From Saturnia japonica (lineage: Eukaryota; Arthropoda; Insecta; Lepidoptera; Saturniidae): a DNA stretch of 64,000 bases. The stretch spans positions 19,489,279 through 19,553,278 of the forward strand of contig CM065317.1 in NCBI GenBank assembly GCA_033032175.1, written 5' to 3'. Made by a program: the position numbers and the translations under genes. A model generated the notes under the pieces. That model did no database searches, had not been told where the DNA came from, and was given only the letters and a program-made list of their open reading frames with translations. Below are positions 1 to 11,000 of the stretch, piece after piece (the first letter of the stretch is position 1; every line of letters starts with the position of its first letter).

Positions 1-55
1 TCTGTTTTTGGATAGAGTCCCTCAGGCTAACAGTAAGGTCATATTCATGCTTATT
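1..55 (+). repeat. 3' end of interspersed repeat family B
   Basis: The phrase around 'aggctaacagtaaggtca' matches the right ends of the longer family B copies at 17340-17790, 49915-50360 and 56130-56390. Only the terminal part lies in the window. Confidence 0.5.
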
Positions 56-124
56 TATCTTTGTAATTATATTTTTACGAGCTTGATAATCTGACTGCAC
101 ATTACTAAGTGATGGATGCCGTCC

Positions 125-405
125 AATAACAGCAGTGATCGCTGAAAGAAATCGGTAATATTTCAACGTGAGTTCGAATTCCGGCAATGTGTCTGAGCAT
201 TCGGTGAAGGAAAACATCGTGATTAAATCATAGCATGGTAGTAGGAGCTACCTGGTTAGCAACCATCTTCAAGTTTCAAATCTGTCACCAAGCCCTTATA
301 GGTATGTTCCTGTAGCTGCACTTGAGATCCAGTGCCCAGATTAGACTTAGCATGTCACTATCTCGGGCCACAAAGATAAGCCATAACGCTAAACCTATAA
401 ATTAT
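125..405 (+). repeat. SINE-like repeat, family S1
   Basis: This stretch shares a colinear core with copies at 14343-14570 and 33070-33360: a box-B-like 'gagttcgaattcc', then 'ggtgaaggaaaacat', a 'gcatggtagtagg' stretch and 'cagctgcacttgaga'. The box-B-like motif near the left end suggests a tRNA-derived, polymerase III type SINE. The box A side is degenerate here. Confidence 0.55.
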
Positions 406-1465
406 TTGTCGGCAGTCGTCGGCATGTAAATCTATAAACTTGAATCACGAAATTAGATGCAACGAAACAAGTCACTATGACCGGTTTTTATGATACTTAA
501 CCTAAGGTCAAGTGTCCTTCTGCTCTGGTCACAGGATTGCTCTGTTAATTATTCAAAGGAACCACAATATATAAATGAACCTGCGTTAAATGTTTCAAGA
601 TGTTATATCAAATCTCATCTTATGATAAGTGATGATGTGACTGAATATGATAACTCTTTAGCTTGTTTAACGATATAGAATACATCAAAATTCAAAAGTT
701 CAACTTAAGTATAGTAAAAAGCCGGCAAAGCACCAGAAAATTTATTTTTTAGATGCAATAGGTACATTGCGACATTTTTTTCCTTCGAAGGCCATCCATT
801 ATAGAATTAAAAAGCATGTCTTTAGGTATTCATATTTACATATTGAAGTTAACTGTGTTTCATCGCGATGCTCTCTGTATACCCTTTTAATATTACAGTG
901 TGTTGATTTAATCAAAATTTTATGTAAACGTCGTCTCTGATATAGGCTCCGGAAAATTCAAGATGGCGACTAATTATTACTGCGATATTCGCAGAATTTG
1001 CCCTTTGTAGTCGGATTGTGAGCCCTTAGAGCGGCAATGTCAGGTAATTATTCAGACAAAAGATATAGGCTACTGAAGACCCCCAAAATTTTTATTATTT
1101 ATACCTTGTAATAAAACTTGTGAAATTTGAGAAGATGCATATTACTCGGCCATTTTAATAATTTAAACAGCTGCTGTGAAATTCAGTCGCCTTCTTAAAC
1201 TTAGCGTGTTACCATTTTTATCCACATTGTAACTTACCATCAGATGAGATTATGCTCAAATTTTATAAAGAAATAAAATATGAATACGGGATTTTTTATT
1301 ATAACCACAATTCACCATCAAAAAGAATATAATACTATGATGTATATATGTTTTTAAACGTTTAATGTGTTTTGTATCTTAAGATATCATGATTTAAAGA
1401 TTACGCAACGTTCTCTATTGAATTTTTTACTATGCTCTATCCAATAATAAAATACTATCGACTGT
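406..1465. other. AT-rich non-coding stretch
   Basis: No gene was recognised. A short SINE S1 3' fragment is visible near 1195-1260 ('cttagcgtgttaccat'). The ORF at 490-678 has no recognisable features and is treated as chance. Confidence 0.5.
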
Positions 1466-1670
1466 CTAAATATACATATAATTACGGTGTGTAGGGGACG
1501 TAGTTTGTTGTAGATAGAAATAATGCAGAGTTACACCTTTCTCTTCTCTGTTTTTCTCTTCTAGTAGGGTAGGCAAAGACCATGGCCTACCACTTTCTAC
1601 GATAATGAGATACATCTTTCGCTTCTTCGACATTAATCGATCTTTTTCAATAACATTCATCAGATGAAAT
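1466..1670 (-). repeat. LINE reverse-transcriptase tail fragment (RTE-like)
   Basis: Read on the minus strand, this degraded fragment parallels the piece at 42490-42800: an 'LMSKKRKMYLI'-like segment followed by a 'GRPWSLPTLLEE'-like segment, corresponding to the last residues of an RTE-type LINE ORF. It is a truncated 3' relic of about 200 bases. I infer the family from the pattern of such tails; no catalytic motif remains. Confidence 0.5.
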
Positions 1671-1942
1671 ATGCAATATTACGCGCATTATTTCCGAATA
1701 CGTTCACATTTTCTCCTTCAAAATTTAAAAAAATTACATAACCATTAACTCCAACTAAAAAGTTCTAAATGCCTCCCTGCGTCCTATGATTGATGGTACG
1801 AACATTGTCCCCCTTCCGTTGCCTGACACCGGAATCACCTTCGAACCTAACTCCACCCGTAATGTCGTCTTAATTAGACTTTATTAAAGAAAAATATTCT
1901 ACGTGCATTTTTACGGAATCTTTGTTCCGGAGACTTCACCTT

Positions 1943-2254
1943 TCAATTAGAACTCGGTTTATTACGGAAGGTATCCTTATAGATGTAGGACCTATGGGAT
2001 TGATCAAACACATATGTGAAACTATCTTTTTTAAGATAACTAGCAATGTGGGTATTGGGGACGTTACCTAATATTATGGCTTCTAATGGCTTCATGGCAA
2101 AGTTTTCCGTCATGGAAAGCTGACCTGATTGTAGGACTTGAAGTAAAGCTATTTGAGCATCTGAATTCAATGCAACTAAGTAATTTAATGTAAGTATGAA
2201 GTGATCCTTTTTCTGAAATATGAAAACGCTTAGTGATCGTGGTAACATTATCAT
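1943..2254 (-). CDS. Unidentified ORF, possible exon
   Basis: A minus-strand ORF whose residue composition (NSDAQIALLQVLQSG, AIILGNVPNTHIASYL) is more protein-like than most chance ORFs in this AT-rich background. A splice-acceptor-like run ('ttttcatatttcag' on the minus strand) lies inside it near 2216, so the real exon could start there. No domain, signal peptide or family was recognised and no partner exon was found. It may be an exon of an unidentified gene, a decayed gene fragment or chance. Confidence 0.2.
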   Translation of the reverse strand: MIMLPRSLSVFIFQKKDHFILTLNYLVALNSDAQIALLQVLQSGQLSMTENFAMKPLEAIILGNVPNTHIASYLKKDSFTYVFDQSHRSYIYKDTFRNKPSSN

Positions 2255-2259
2255 AATAA

Positions 2260-3600
2260 TTTTAATTCTTAGGTTTTTTACAGTCCTTTTTAAGGTTGGT
2301 AGCTATAGGCTGCAGTGCTCACTTAATATCAGATGCACTTGAAATTTACTTACTTGTTACTTAGGACCGTGAAAAAAAAACGATGACAAAAGTAAACGCT
2401 TTTGCGAAGCTGATGGGGGAAAAGGTTCGTATTTTTTGAATGAAGAAAGAAACACACGAGTAAAATAATTCCTATAATCAAGTGATAGTTACATCAGTCA
2501 TTGCATAAGCAGCTTATACTTGAACGACCGGTTGGCTATATTTAACGTTATTTAAGAAGAAAGTTGTACTGGTAAAATGGTTGGACCATTAGAATGTCGA
2601 TCGTATTACTTGATTCATACATGTAAGAATGTATTACATTTTTTAATTCACTTACATTAATTACGTAATACTTTATTATCCTTTAATGATTTTTTAAATT
2701 CAAACTCGTTAAAATAACTTTACTGGTTTGGTTGATATTAGTAAAATACAGTTCCAGAACTAAAATAGCAAACAAACAAATAAATAGCAGATTTGAAAGA
2801 AAAGTATAAGGCACGGCGCGGCATGGCGTCCAGCGTTTCGCTCTATTCCTTTTTAACTCGTATCTTTTGATCCAGTGTGATTACGAGACAGGTAATGCAT
2901 TGTACGTTGTATTAATGAACTGATATTAGGTGCTAATTATTAGAAATTCTTATTCGAGCTTTAATTTCCAAGTTAAGTAAAACATTCCTCAAAATTAGTT
3001 CCGTTTTTTATGTGGTCCCGGAACCTCAAATTAATAAAACAAAATTATTGTCCCTAAAACTTCCTTCTAGTACATTAGTATTAAATTTATTAGTAGTACA
3101 TCAATGATTATTTATAATCTATTACGTTTCGACTATAAGCAAAAATCTTTATATAAAGATACGATAAAGCCATGTTTATTCAGATCAGAACGTCTAGAAA
3201 GAGAACCCTTTGCGAAGGTCGCAACAATGATTCGATTATTTGTCAGTATCATTTATTCAAAAGGTTTAAACGAAAATTTATTGCTAAAACGTGTTTTGCA
3301 AACTTTGTTTATGTTGCGTTCATTTTTCTAAAAGGTTTCTGCCAAAACTAGTGAACTGTAAACTTCACCTATGCCAAGTTATTTACGACTTTTTTCTATA
3401 TTTCTTTTAGAAATAAAAAAGCATAGTGCAATGTTATCAATTTAGATACGTTTTGGGCTGATCTAACAACACTTTAAAACTTCATCGTTGCAGGAATTTC
3501 AGTTAGTATCCTTACAAGTAATTTAGCATTTTTTTATACTCGATGGTTGAGTCAGATTGTACTTTGTGATAAAAGTGTAAAACTGATCAGTAGATCAATG
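2260..3600. other. AT-rich stretch without recognised gene
   Basis: Only short ORFs occur, among them 75 codons at 3104-3331 with no recognisable motif. No repeat copy was matched within the window. Confidence 0.4.
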
Positions 3601-3611
3601 TTAAAAATAAA

Positions 3612-4031
3612 ATGATTAAGAACGAATCATCTACTTTGTTGAACTTTACTGTGTTGAACCGCCTTTATAAAAATATTTTAACAAGTTATCATTTCTGGAA
3701 TGTGCAAGAAATTAAACAGATTATATTTACAATTGAAATTAATTATTCGGCGTTTATTTTAAATTGTATACGAATTTCTATTGCTTATTTATTTGTAAAC
3801 ACTTCGGCAAGGGACTCAATTTGTACAGTCTTATTTAATTATATTTTAGCCCCTTATGCAATATGTGTATTGGCAACACTGACACCGTGTCTAACATACT
3901 CGAATACTGTACATACTCGAAGGAAATTTAAAAAATCAAAATATTTTGTGATTGTAGTGCCATTATTTTATTTATTTCTATTTATTGTTTCTTTGAATAA
4001 TAAGAAAATAAATTTAAGGTCGATTATTTAA
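3612..4031 (+). CDS. ORF with predicted membrane segments, unidentified
   Basis: The 139-codon ORF is one of the longest uninterrupted frames not explained by a repeat. It has hydrophobic stretches at about residues 45-65, 72-95 and 113-128, the middle one containing 'APYAICVLATLTPCL'. This could be a fragment of a multi-pass membrane protein such as a chemoreceptor, but no diagnostic motif was found. The base composition is strongly AT-biased, which by itself favours I, F, Y, N and K codons and can mimic membrane segments. It stops about 50 bases before a Helitron-like element. A decayed receptor fragment is possible; chance is at least as likely. Confidence 0.2.
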   Translation: MIKNESSTLLNFTVLNRLYKNILTSYHFWNVQEIKQIIFTIEINYSAFILNCIRISIAYLFVNTSARDSICTVLFNYILAPYAICVLATLTPCLTYSNTVHTRRKFKKSKYFVIVVPLFYLFLFIVSLNNKKINLRSII

Positions 4032-4082
4032 CAAAATAGATCCATAATTAAATATTGGTATTTAAAAACCAATTTATTTAAA

Positions 4083-4442
4083 CTAGCGATCGCCCTAAGG
4101 TCGAAATTCGACCAATGACTTTTTGGTCATAGACTATTTTCTGTTTGACATTTACAGTATTCATAAACAATGAGTATTATCTACGTCACTTGCTGTCACT
4201 TTTCGTTGAGTGACAATGTCAATATTTTGGGGATTTTATGTTCAATGGCACTGGTCGGGTTAGGAATTGCAGTATTAATTTATTTTATTTAATATATTAA
4301 TAACATATATTATAGATAAATTGTATTTTTCTACACTCTTTCTCCTCCATATAAACTTTAACCATACCAAATCTCACAGTCTTCCGTGCACGCAATACGC
4401 TTAAATAGGCGCCGAAAATTTTTCTTCACTTAATATTATAGT
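4083..4442 (-). mobile_element. Non-autonomous Helitron-like element, family H1, copy 1
   Basis: Read on the minus strand, the element ends in CTAG (4086-4083) followed by T, and 12 bases before that end lies a perfect 15-base palindrome (4099-4113, ggtcgaa/ttcgacc around one base). A terminal CTRR preceded by a hairpin, with a 3' flanking T, is the Helitron signature. Copies at 21939-22300 and 33365-33725 align along their length, including 'ctgtcacttttcgttgagtg' and the 'gtgcacgcaatacgctta' segment. There is no coding capacity. Confidence 0.65.
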
Positions 4443-4519
4443 TTAAATACAAGCGGTGTGTCCGCGGCTCCTCAAGTGTCTATTACTACACAGTAGTGAT
4501 TCACATTCCGTAATTTTAT

Positions 4520-5160
4520 TTTTACTCATATTGTTGACAATTCATATGCCGTGTCAATTTAGAAATGGTAAGTATTTCCCGTGTAGGTATAATTTTCATC
4601 AAAATCGGTTGAAAGTTATTATTTTATTCTAGGATTTGTAATGTAATTAACGATTCTTATAGCCTCTCAATTATGGTATGATGTATGCTTCCGTGTACAA
4701 AATACAATAAGAATCGTTTGAGAATTGATGAAAATTTAATTTTTTGAACTTGTATTTTTACGATTTCTAAAAGTAATATTGACAATTGATATAGTCCATC
4801 AATTATATAATTACTTATACTTTCTGTATATAAAATTTCGACAAAATCTGTCAAGAATAAATGGAATTTTAAATTTTTTCGATTATTTTTTACTATTTCT
4901 AAAAATGTTATTGAAAATTCTCTTATCCCGTCATTCATAGAATAACTTATACTTCCCGTGTATAAAATTTCAAAAAATTAGGTCAATAATAAAAAAAAGT
5001 TATTTTATTTAGATTTTCTTTTACTATTTCTAAAAGTAATATTGAAATTTCTTATACCCCATAAATTGACCGATGACCTAAGCATCCCGTGTAAAAAATT
5101 TCATAAGAATCGGTCTAGCCGTTTTTGAGTTAAATCCGGACATACAAACAGACAGACAGA
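4520..5160. repeat. Degenerate tandem repeat, about 131-base unit
   Basis: The phrase 'tttctaaaa' recurs at 4764, 4896 and 5027, and a 'cccgtgtanaaaatttc' type phrase recurs near 4577, 4690, 4822, 4952 and 5085. This gives about five diverged units of roughly 131 bases. The array ends in 'gaatcggtctagccg' and a run of GACA repeats (about 5148-5162), as in many insect retrotransposon 3' ends. Confidence 0.55.
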
Positions 5161-5164
5161 CAAA

Positions 5165-5640
5165 AAAAATTTAATGGCATATTCGTGATCACTATCGTTC
5201 ATATAGTATGTCTATAAGATTTTTTTTTGAAAATACTGTACTGACAGAACATCAGACTTATTAAAATATATATATTAAAAAAATTCTAAATTTGAAAGCA
5301 AAATAAATCCAGTCCAAAGTTGAATGTAAAAGAAAAATATAGTTTCATAAAATTCATCAATTTCCAAGAAGGGTGTCTTAATTTTTCCACCGAAGTAATT
5401 TAAAGTCCCGGCAACAAAATGAGAATTATATTAAAACACCGCCCCTGTTGCGGTAATTATGTGCTGGTTGGAACGACGACATTATGTAGAGAAGGGTCAG
5501 TATGTAAACTGAACAATGTATAGTCTCACAACCGCGTCAGGATGAACTGGCTAAATTTTTTTTTACAGCAAATTTACTATATTGTACCTGATGGTGAGCA
5601 TAGTCACAGTAATAAAAATACAAAAAAAAAAACAGTTAAC
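5165..5640. other. AT-rich stretch, nothing recognised
   Basis: No gene, splice pair or repeat copy was recognised here. Confidence 0.35.
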
Positions 5641-5649
5641 AATCATCAA

Positions 5650-6040
5650 AAAATCACAAAAATGGCAGTGTAATCAAATAACATCGATAATTACCTTGAG
5701 ATCTGAATCCCTCACCAGTCCTCGCTGTCATGCTGGCCTGATCAAATGCCTGTTCACATTATAATTGAAGGACTCTATATTGTAGAAAGGACGGAACATA
5801 CTCGTTGGGAGACAGTTCCACAGCTTCACAGTACAGCAAAGATAAGACGTAGTAAACTTATTTCTTTGTGCCGAGATTGAGTTTACCGTAATACTGTGGC
5901 TCCGGAACCCAGCGTGTGTAGTATTAGAAAGGGAGAAGCAGGAATTAGGTTGAACAGTTCTTCAAAACTCTCACCATGATACAGGCCGTAGTACAAGCTC
6001 AAGAGGCGATGGCAATGAGACTGCATTGTTGGTGTAAAAT
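5650..6040 (-). pseudogene. Jockey-like LINE reverse-transcriptase C-terminal relic
   Basis: On the minus strand the frame reads 'YYGLYHGESFEELFNLIPAS', then after frameshifts a segment like 'TVKLWNSLPTSVF', then a 'VNRHL'-like end. This order matches the C-terminal tail of Jockey-type LINE ORF2 proteins and parallels the relic at 61190-62200. Stops and frameshifts show it is dead, and the catalytic domain is absent. Confidence 0.6.
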
Positions 6041-7784
6041 GCGAGTGATACAACCACAGTATTGTTGTATGTCGTTTCCTTTTATTTGTTAAGTTAGCTA
6101 TCTACCTCAAGATGAAATTTTTGCCACATACCTAACATTTTTGACAGCTTCACTTACCTAGTCATAATTGTAAGCTTGTCGTGTTGCCTTTTATAAGTAC
6201 ATTGCCAAGTTTTTCGTTGCACCATAATTTGTATCACAAAAACAAAACGTGCTTCCTCCAATATCAAAATAATTCAAAATCGGTCATAGCCCTCAAGGCT
6301 TTTCTCACGATGTAATAACTGATAACTGTAGATTAGTTTTATGCGTGTCAATCTAGCTAAACACGTTAATAATCCGGCTTTTTTATTTGTTTGGAAATTG
6401 GTCTCGCTTTACTGTCTTTTTGAAGTGGAAACTTCTTTAGACACGTTGGGCACTTTTTGGATGGGGGAAAAAACACTGAACTCGCGTGACCGTCACGCTC
6501 AGATACACATAAATACATACGTGCAGTTTTACGACTGACAGTATTTTTTACTGAAATTCTAGTTTGTTGATATGAGCTGCTTTAATAACAGTACAGAAGA
6601 AAAGAGCGCTTGCAGTTGCGTACTTAGTTAAGTATGCGTAACAGAAGTTAAACTTTTATTCAATGGCGCGGCGTGGCGGCTCACCTGTTGTCTTTCAATA
6701 ATTTACTCGTCTTTGTTGCTTGATTTCACGCGTACGTACACTTGTATTATTCTGTTGCGTTCATTTATCTCTATCGGCTTATAACATAGCTATTTTTTCT
6801 CTATCTGTCCAAGTACCTATTTTCCATCCATTTTGTGTAAGAAATATTGCATTAAAAGCCGACCTTGGATATTTACCGCGCTCAAAAAGGTTTCACTTCA
6901 TAAAATATTCATATACAGAGTTGGCGTACTATTCCTCCTTTCATAATGTAAATGCTGTCTACGGATAAATCCGCTGAATTGTTAGTTATAACGAGTACTG
7001 TGCAATAAATAAAGGAATTTTTTCGCGTCCGTTGCTATCACGCTCGTGTTAAGCTGCGTTCCAATTACTTTTACGTTTTAATTACTTAAACTTTGACTGG
7101 GCAGTAAATTAAACAGTCTTCTGCGTACACCTTATCGATGTAGATATAGTATAACCCTGACAAATTGATGTCATATTAATTAAAAAGTTCTCGATTCTTC
7201 TTCTATATTTGTAATTAATGCGCATAACAAATTATTAATAATCCGTTCTCTATAATTGCTCATACAGATCTAAACAAAACTTTTAATATCCAACATCATC
7301 TAGACTTATGCAGTGTTAGTTTGTTGATGATCCTCATCTTTTTCTCTATAATTGGTATGTTTTCCGAATCGGTAGAAGTGTTTTACCGTGCATACTGTGC
7401 CTTCTTAGGGCCTAAACTAAGTAAAGTATGTTTCATATGGATTTTTCTACAGTAACCACTGCCCTTTAATTTTTACAGTCAAGATAAAAGTATTTTTATA
7501 CCAAATAATCGATTTTAAAATATGATAATCTCTCGTCTGCGATAAATTACATTTCGTTCATTCCTAATCTCATGATAACATTAAAATGAAATTAGAATTA
7601 ACTAAGTAGTTAGTAGCTCTAACAGGGGCTGTACCTGCTTGGAAATTTATATTGTTTCATTCAAAAAAGTCACTCAGTGTATAAAAACGTTGTCGGTCAA
7701 CATATTCTGCGTATTCCCTGTTTTACCTAAAATATCAAAATACGTACTAAAATCTGGCAAGATAATATGTACATGTATTAAAAA
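6041..7784. other. Non-coding stretch with a short repeat fragment
   Basis: Only small ORFs without motifs are present. A fragment of family O ('ccttcttagggcctaaa') lies at about 7340-7425. Confidence 0.4.
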
Positions 7785-8000
7785 CTAGCTGGTCCGGAAG
7801 ACGTTGTTCTGCCCTCTCCAATAGCCATTAACTGGGCTTCAGCGCCATCTATCCCGAACAATTCCCCTAAAAACTTTTCCAGTCTTATAACGAACAAAAC
7901 AAAATAATTAATAAGAAATACGCATAATGTCCATTGTTCGAACCGTGTAACTTATGTTCTTGAAAAATCTAACAGAAAAGGAAATTTAATTTAATTTAAT
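7785..8000 (-). repeat. Possible element with CTAG terminus
   Basis: CTAG at 7785-7788 opens a GC-richer stretch ('ggtccggaagacgttgttct'). Other elements in the window begin in the same way. The far end was not located, so both extent and class are uncertain. Confidence 0.25.
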
Positions 8001-11000
8001 TCTGGGAACATTCTTAATTTTTTTTTCTATTACTAACATTTAAAATAAGAATTAACGAAATCGGTCTAAAGTTTTTCAAGTGATTCTTACCAACGAACAG
8101 CATTTCATTTTTATATAAATGAATAAACAAATCTGGTACAAAAACAAATAAAACAAATAAGTGGTTTTCAAATGACAAACAACACATTACCAACGGAAAT
8201 ACCGAGAAATTCATTATATTATATTTGTGAACCTCTAAATAATGGTAAATTCATATTTTAAGAGATAAGTATTACGGATTCTCAAAACTTATAATGATGA
8301 GGTAAAAAAAAACACGGGGAAATCAAGGTTTTTAATACGAAACTGTTTGTCAAACTTTAGTACTTGCAGGTGTGTTAAAATAAAAAGCAGTTAATGCCAA
8401 ATCTTTCCCTTGATATTAAGTACGTTGATATACAAGTACAGCTACGATCATCTGTTGATCTGTTGTATGAGAATCTACAGCGGACGGTGGCCCATGCTAA
8501 CTGCTTCACCAACTACCACAGCAAAACTCACCAACCCAATATACTTTAATATATTTTTCGCAATGTGTATGGTGTCGTCGGTATAACTGTCACTCCGTGG
8601 TTAGTTATACAGTATTATATATAAGTTTTTATTACTTAATATATTAACGGAAGATTTCGTTTTGAACTCATCATCTAGACCTCACTTCGTCCAATAATCA
8701 AGCTTACTCAACCCAAGCCGCCATCTAGCGGGTATGAATAGATATTGGGACAGCGCGAGATCGTGTAAGCATACACATTGATGAGTTCAATTCGAGAGGC
8801 CTACGAAAGGCTACGGGATAGACCCGTTTATCCCTGATTACATATTCCCGCACAAAAAGGACAAATTTTATGAAGTCCACGGAATTACCGTTTGAGTTGG
8901 TTAAAGGGTTGGTAGAGATGTTTGAATAAGATTTTTTTATCTCGTAATTTGAATATAATTATTAACATTTTCAAAGAAAATTATCATTAGAAAATCTAAA
9001 CGAATAATAACCACCATCATAAAGTAAAATACATAGGGTATAGAAGTTGTAAGCGTTTGAAAGTATGGTGAATGTTTGTGAATGGTTTTCTTATATACAG
9101 AGAGACACAGACAGAGATAAAAGTGGAACTCAAAAGAACCCATATATTAAACAAGTCAGTATATATGTCCCATACACGTAAAACGATACGACTTTTAGAA
9201 CTACGTACATTCAACCTCTTTGCTGTTGATAGTGAAATGCATACGACACTACCGTCATAAACATAGCATCGAAACTACCACACAAATTGCTCAAAAGTAG
9301 CGTCCATGTCTCTTGTGTGATTCACCCTTTAGGTCACAGTGTAAGCTAATTATAGCGATAGAACTCTACATTGATGTTTAGAGTCATCCCCAATAATATA
9401 TCTGTTAATTTACTGAGACTTTTCTGGAGTATAATAAAATACCGCACACACGGTGGCCTGACAATTATCCCCACATGCTATACTAATTACTTAAAACTTA
9501 ATAAAATGAGTGAAAAGTAAAGTCGTAGAACTGCAAGGATGCATAGGAAAGAACGAACAAATGTGTAATCACGTAACATAATATTGAGGTATACTCTATA
9601 TATACCTTGAAAAAGCTTTAATGTGATTATTTGATATTATTATTTTTATTCCAAATTTGAATCAATACACATCATAAAATGAATTATAGTGCTCTGTAAA
9701 ATTATGAATTATCGAGTGAAATATTTATTGTTTTTGTTCCACGCGCTATGGACACATACTAAGTATATCTAATGAAATTACGAATATTTTAAAAACCAGA
9801 ATAACTTTACACCACGTTTCTTTTTTCATGTATTTTTGACGAATTTTCTTCATGCCATAAACATTTACTTCTGTTTTAATTTTTTTTTTTTTTTTAACTA
9901 AACAATAAAATAATCCTTTGATTTACAACTCCATGAGCTACTTAAAACAATAATCGATTTCAATATAGGGTACATGTAAACCAGACTCTTGACGATTAAT
10001 AATTACACTGTGTAATTACGTCATAATCCTGCAACATTAGCTCCGGCTTCGAGACCGTACGATAAAACGGGTTATTACCGTCCGTTAAAAGAAATCCACC
10101 ATTCCAACATCGCGCTCGCATTGAAGCGCTCTCACTTTACAACCGACACACAGTCGCATCTGTGACAGTGAGGCTACTCGTAAAATACAAGCGCAGTGAC
10201 CTACCGCTCTTTTTAATTTTGTGAATACTATAATTATATAAATAAAAACTAAAACAGAGTCTATTATGAACAAATTAAACACACAAATTCGTTTAAAGAA
10301 GCATGCTCTGCTTCATCGAATGCTCGGCTTAATCGTGCTCAAGCCGTACACTACTTTATCTTCCCGCAAAACATTCTCTCCATGGGACATTAGCAGACAA
10401 CTATAATAATTTCAATGAACAGCGGACTTGTAATAAAAACAGATTGGGTTGATGCTATAAGTGATAGTTAGGCAGCGTTTCATTTAAATTTATTCCTACC
10501 AAAAGCTGATTCAATAGCGGCATTTTCCTTAATCATAACTCCATGTGCATTCGAACAAACGTGCTTTGACTTAATGCCCGAGCACGATAACCATTGTTAT
10601 ACTATAACAGTAACCTTGAAAAAATATTGACGCCCTTTCACAATGCGAAGATTTTTTTAAACAGAGGGAAGGACAAATTTAGCCCTTTGCCTTCAGCTTA
10701 CATCTTCCAGCCCTCGAACCCACTAAATCGCTGCGCTCGGCTATCACAGCTTTGCATATTAACAACATCGGCCTCGAGATTCTAACACTTGTCTATTTAC
10801 ATCTTTTGCCCTTTTGCCTCAATATATTTTATACTTTGATTTCATATATTTTTCCGGTTTCAATTTTTAATGGAACTTTTAATACGTTTTAAAATACTTT
10901 GAGCTAATATTATTGACAATTGACGTTCTATTTAGAAACTTTTCACTTTTCACTGCTGGCAACACCGATTCTTTAACTACTAGTGTTTTTAAATCTATGG

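Noticed and set aside
7785..8000. Third copy of family H2
   Set aside because: Only the CTAG and general style agree; the body does not align with H2.
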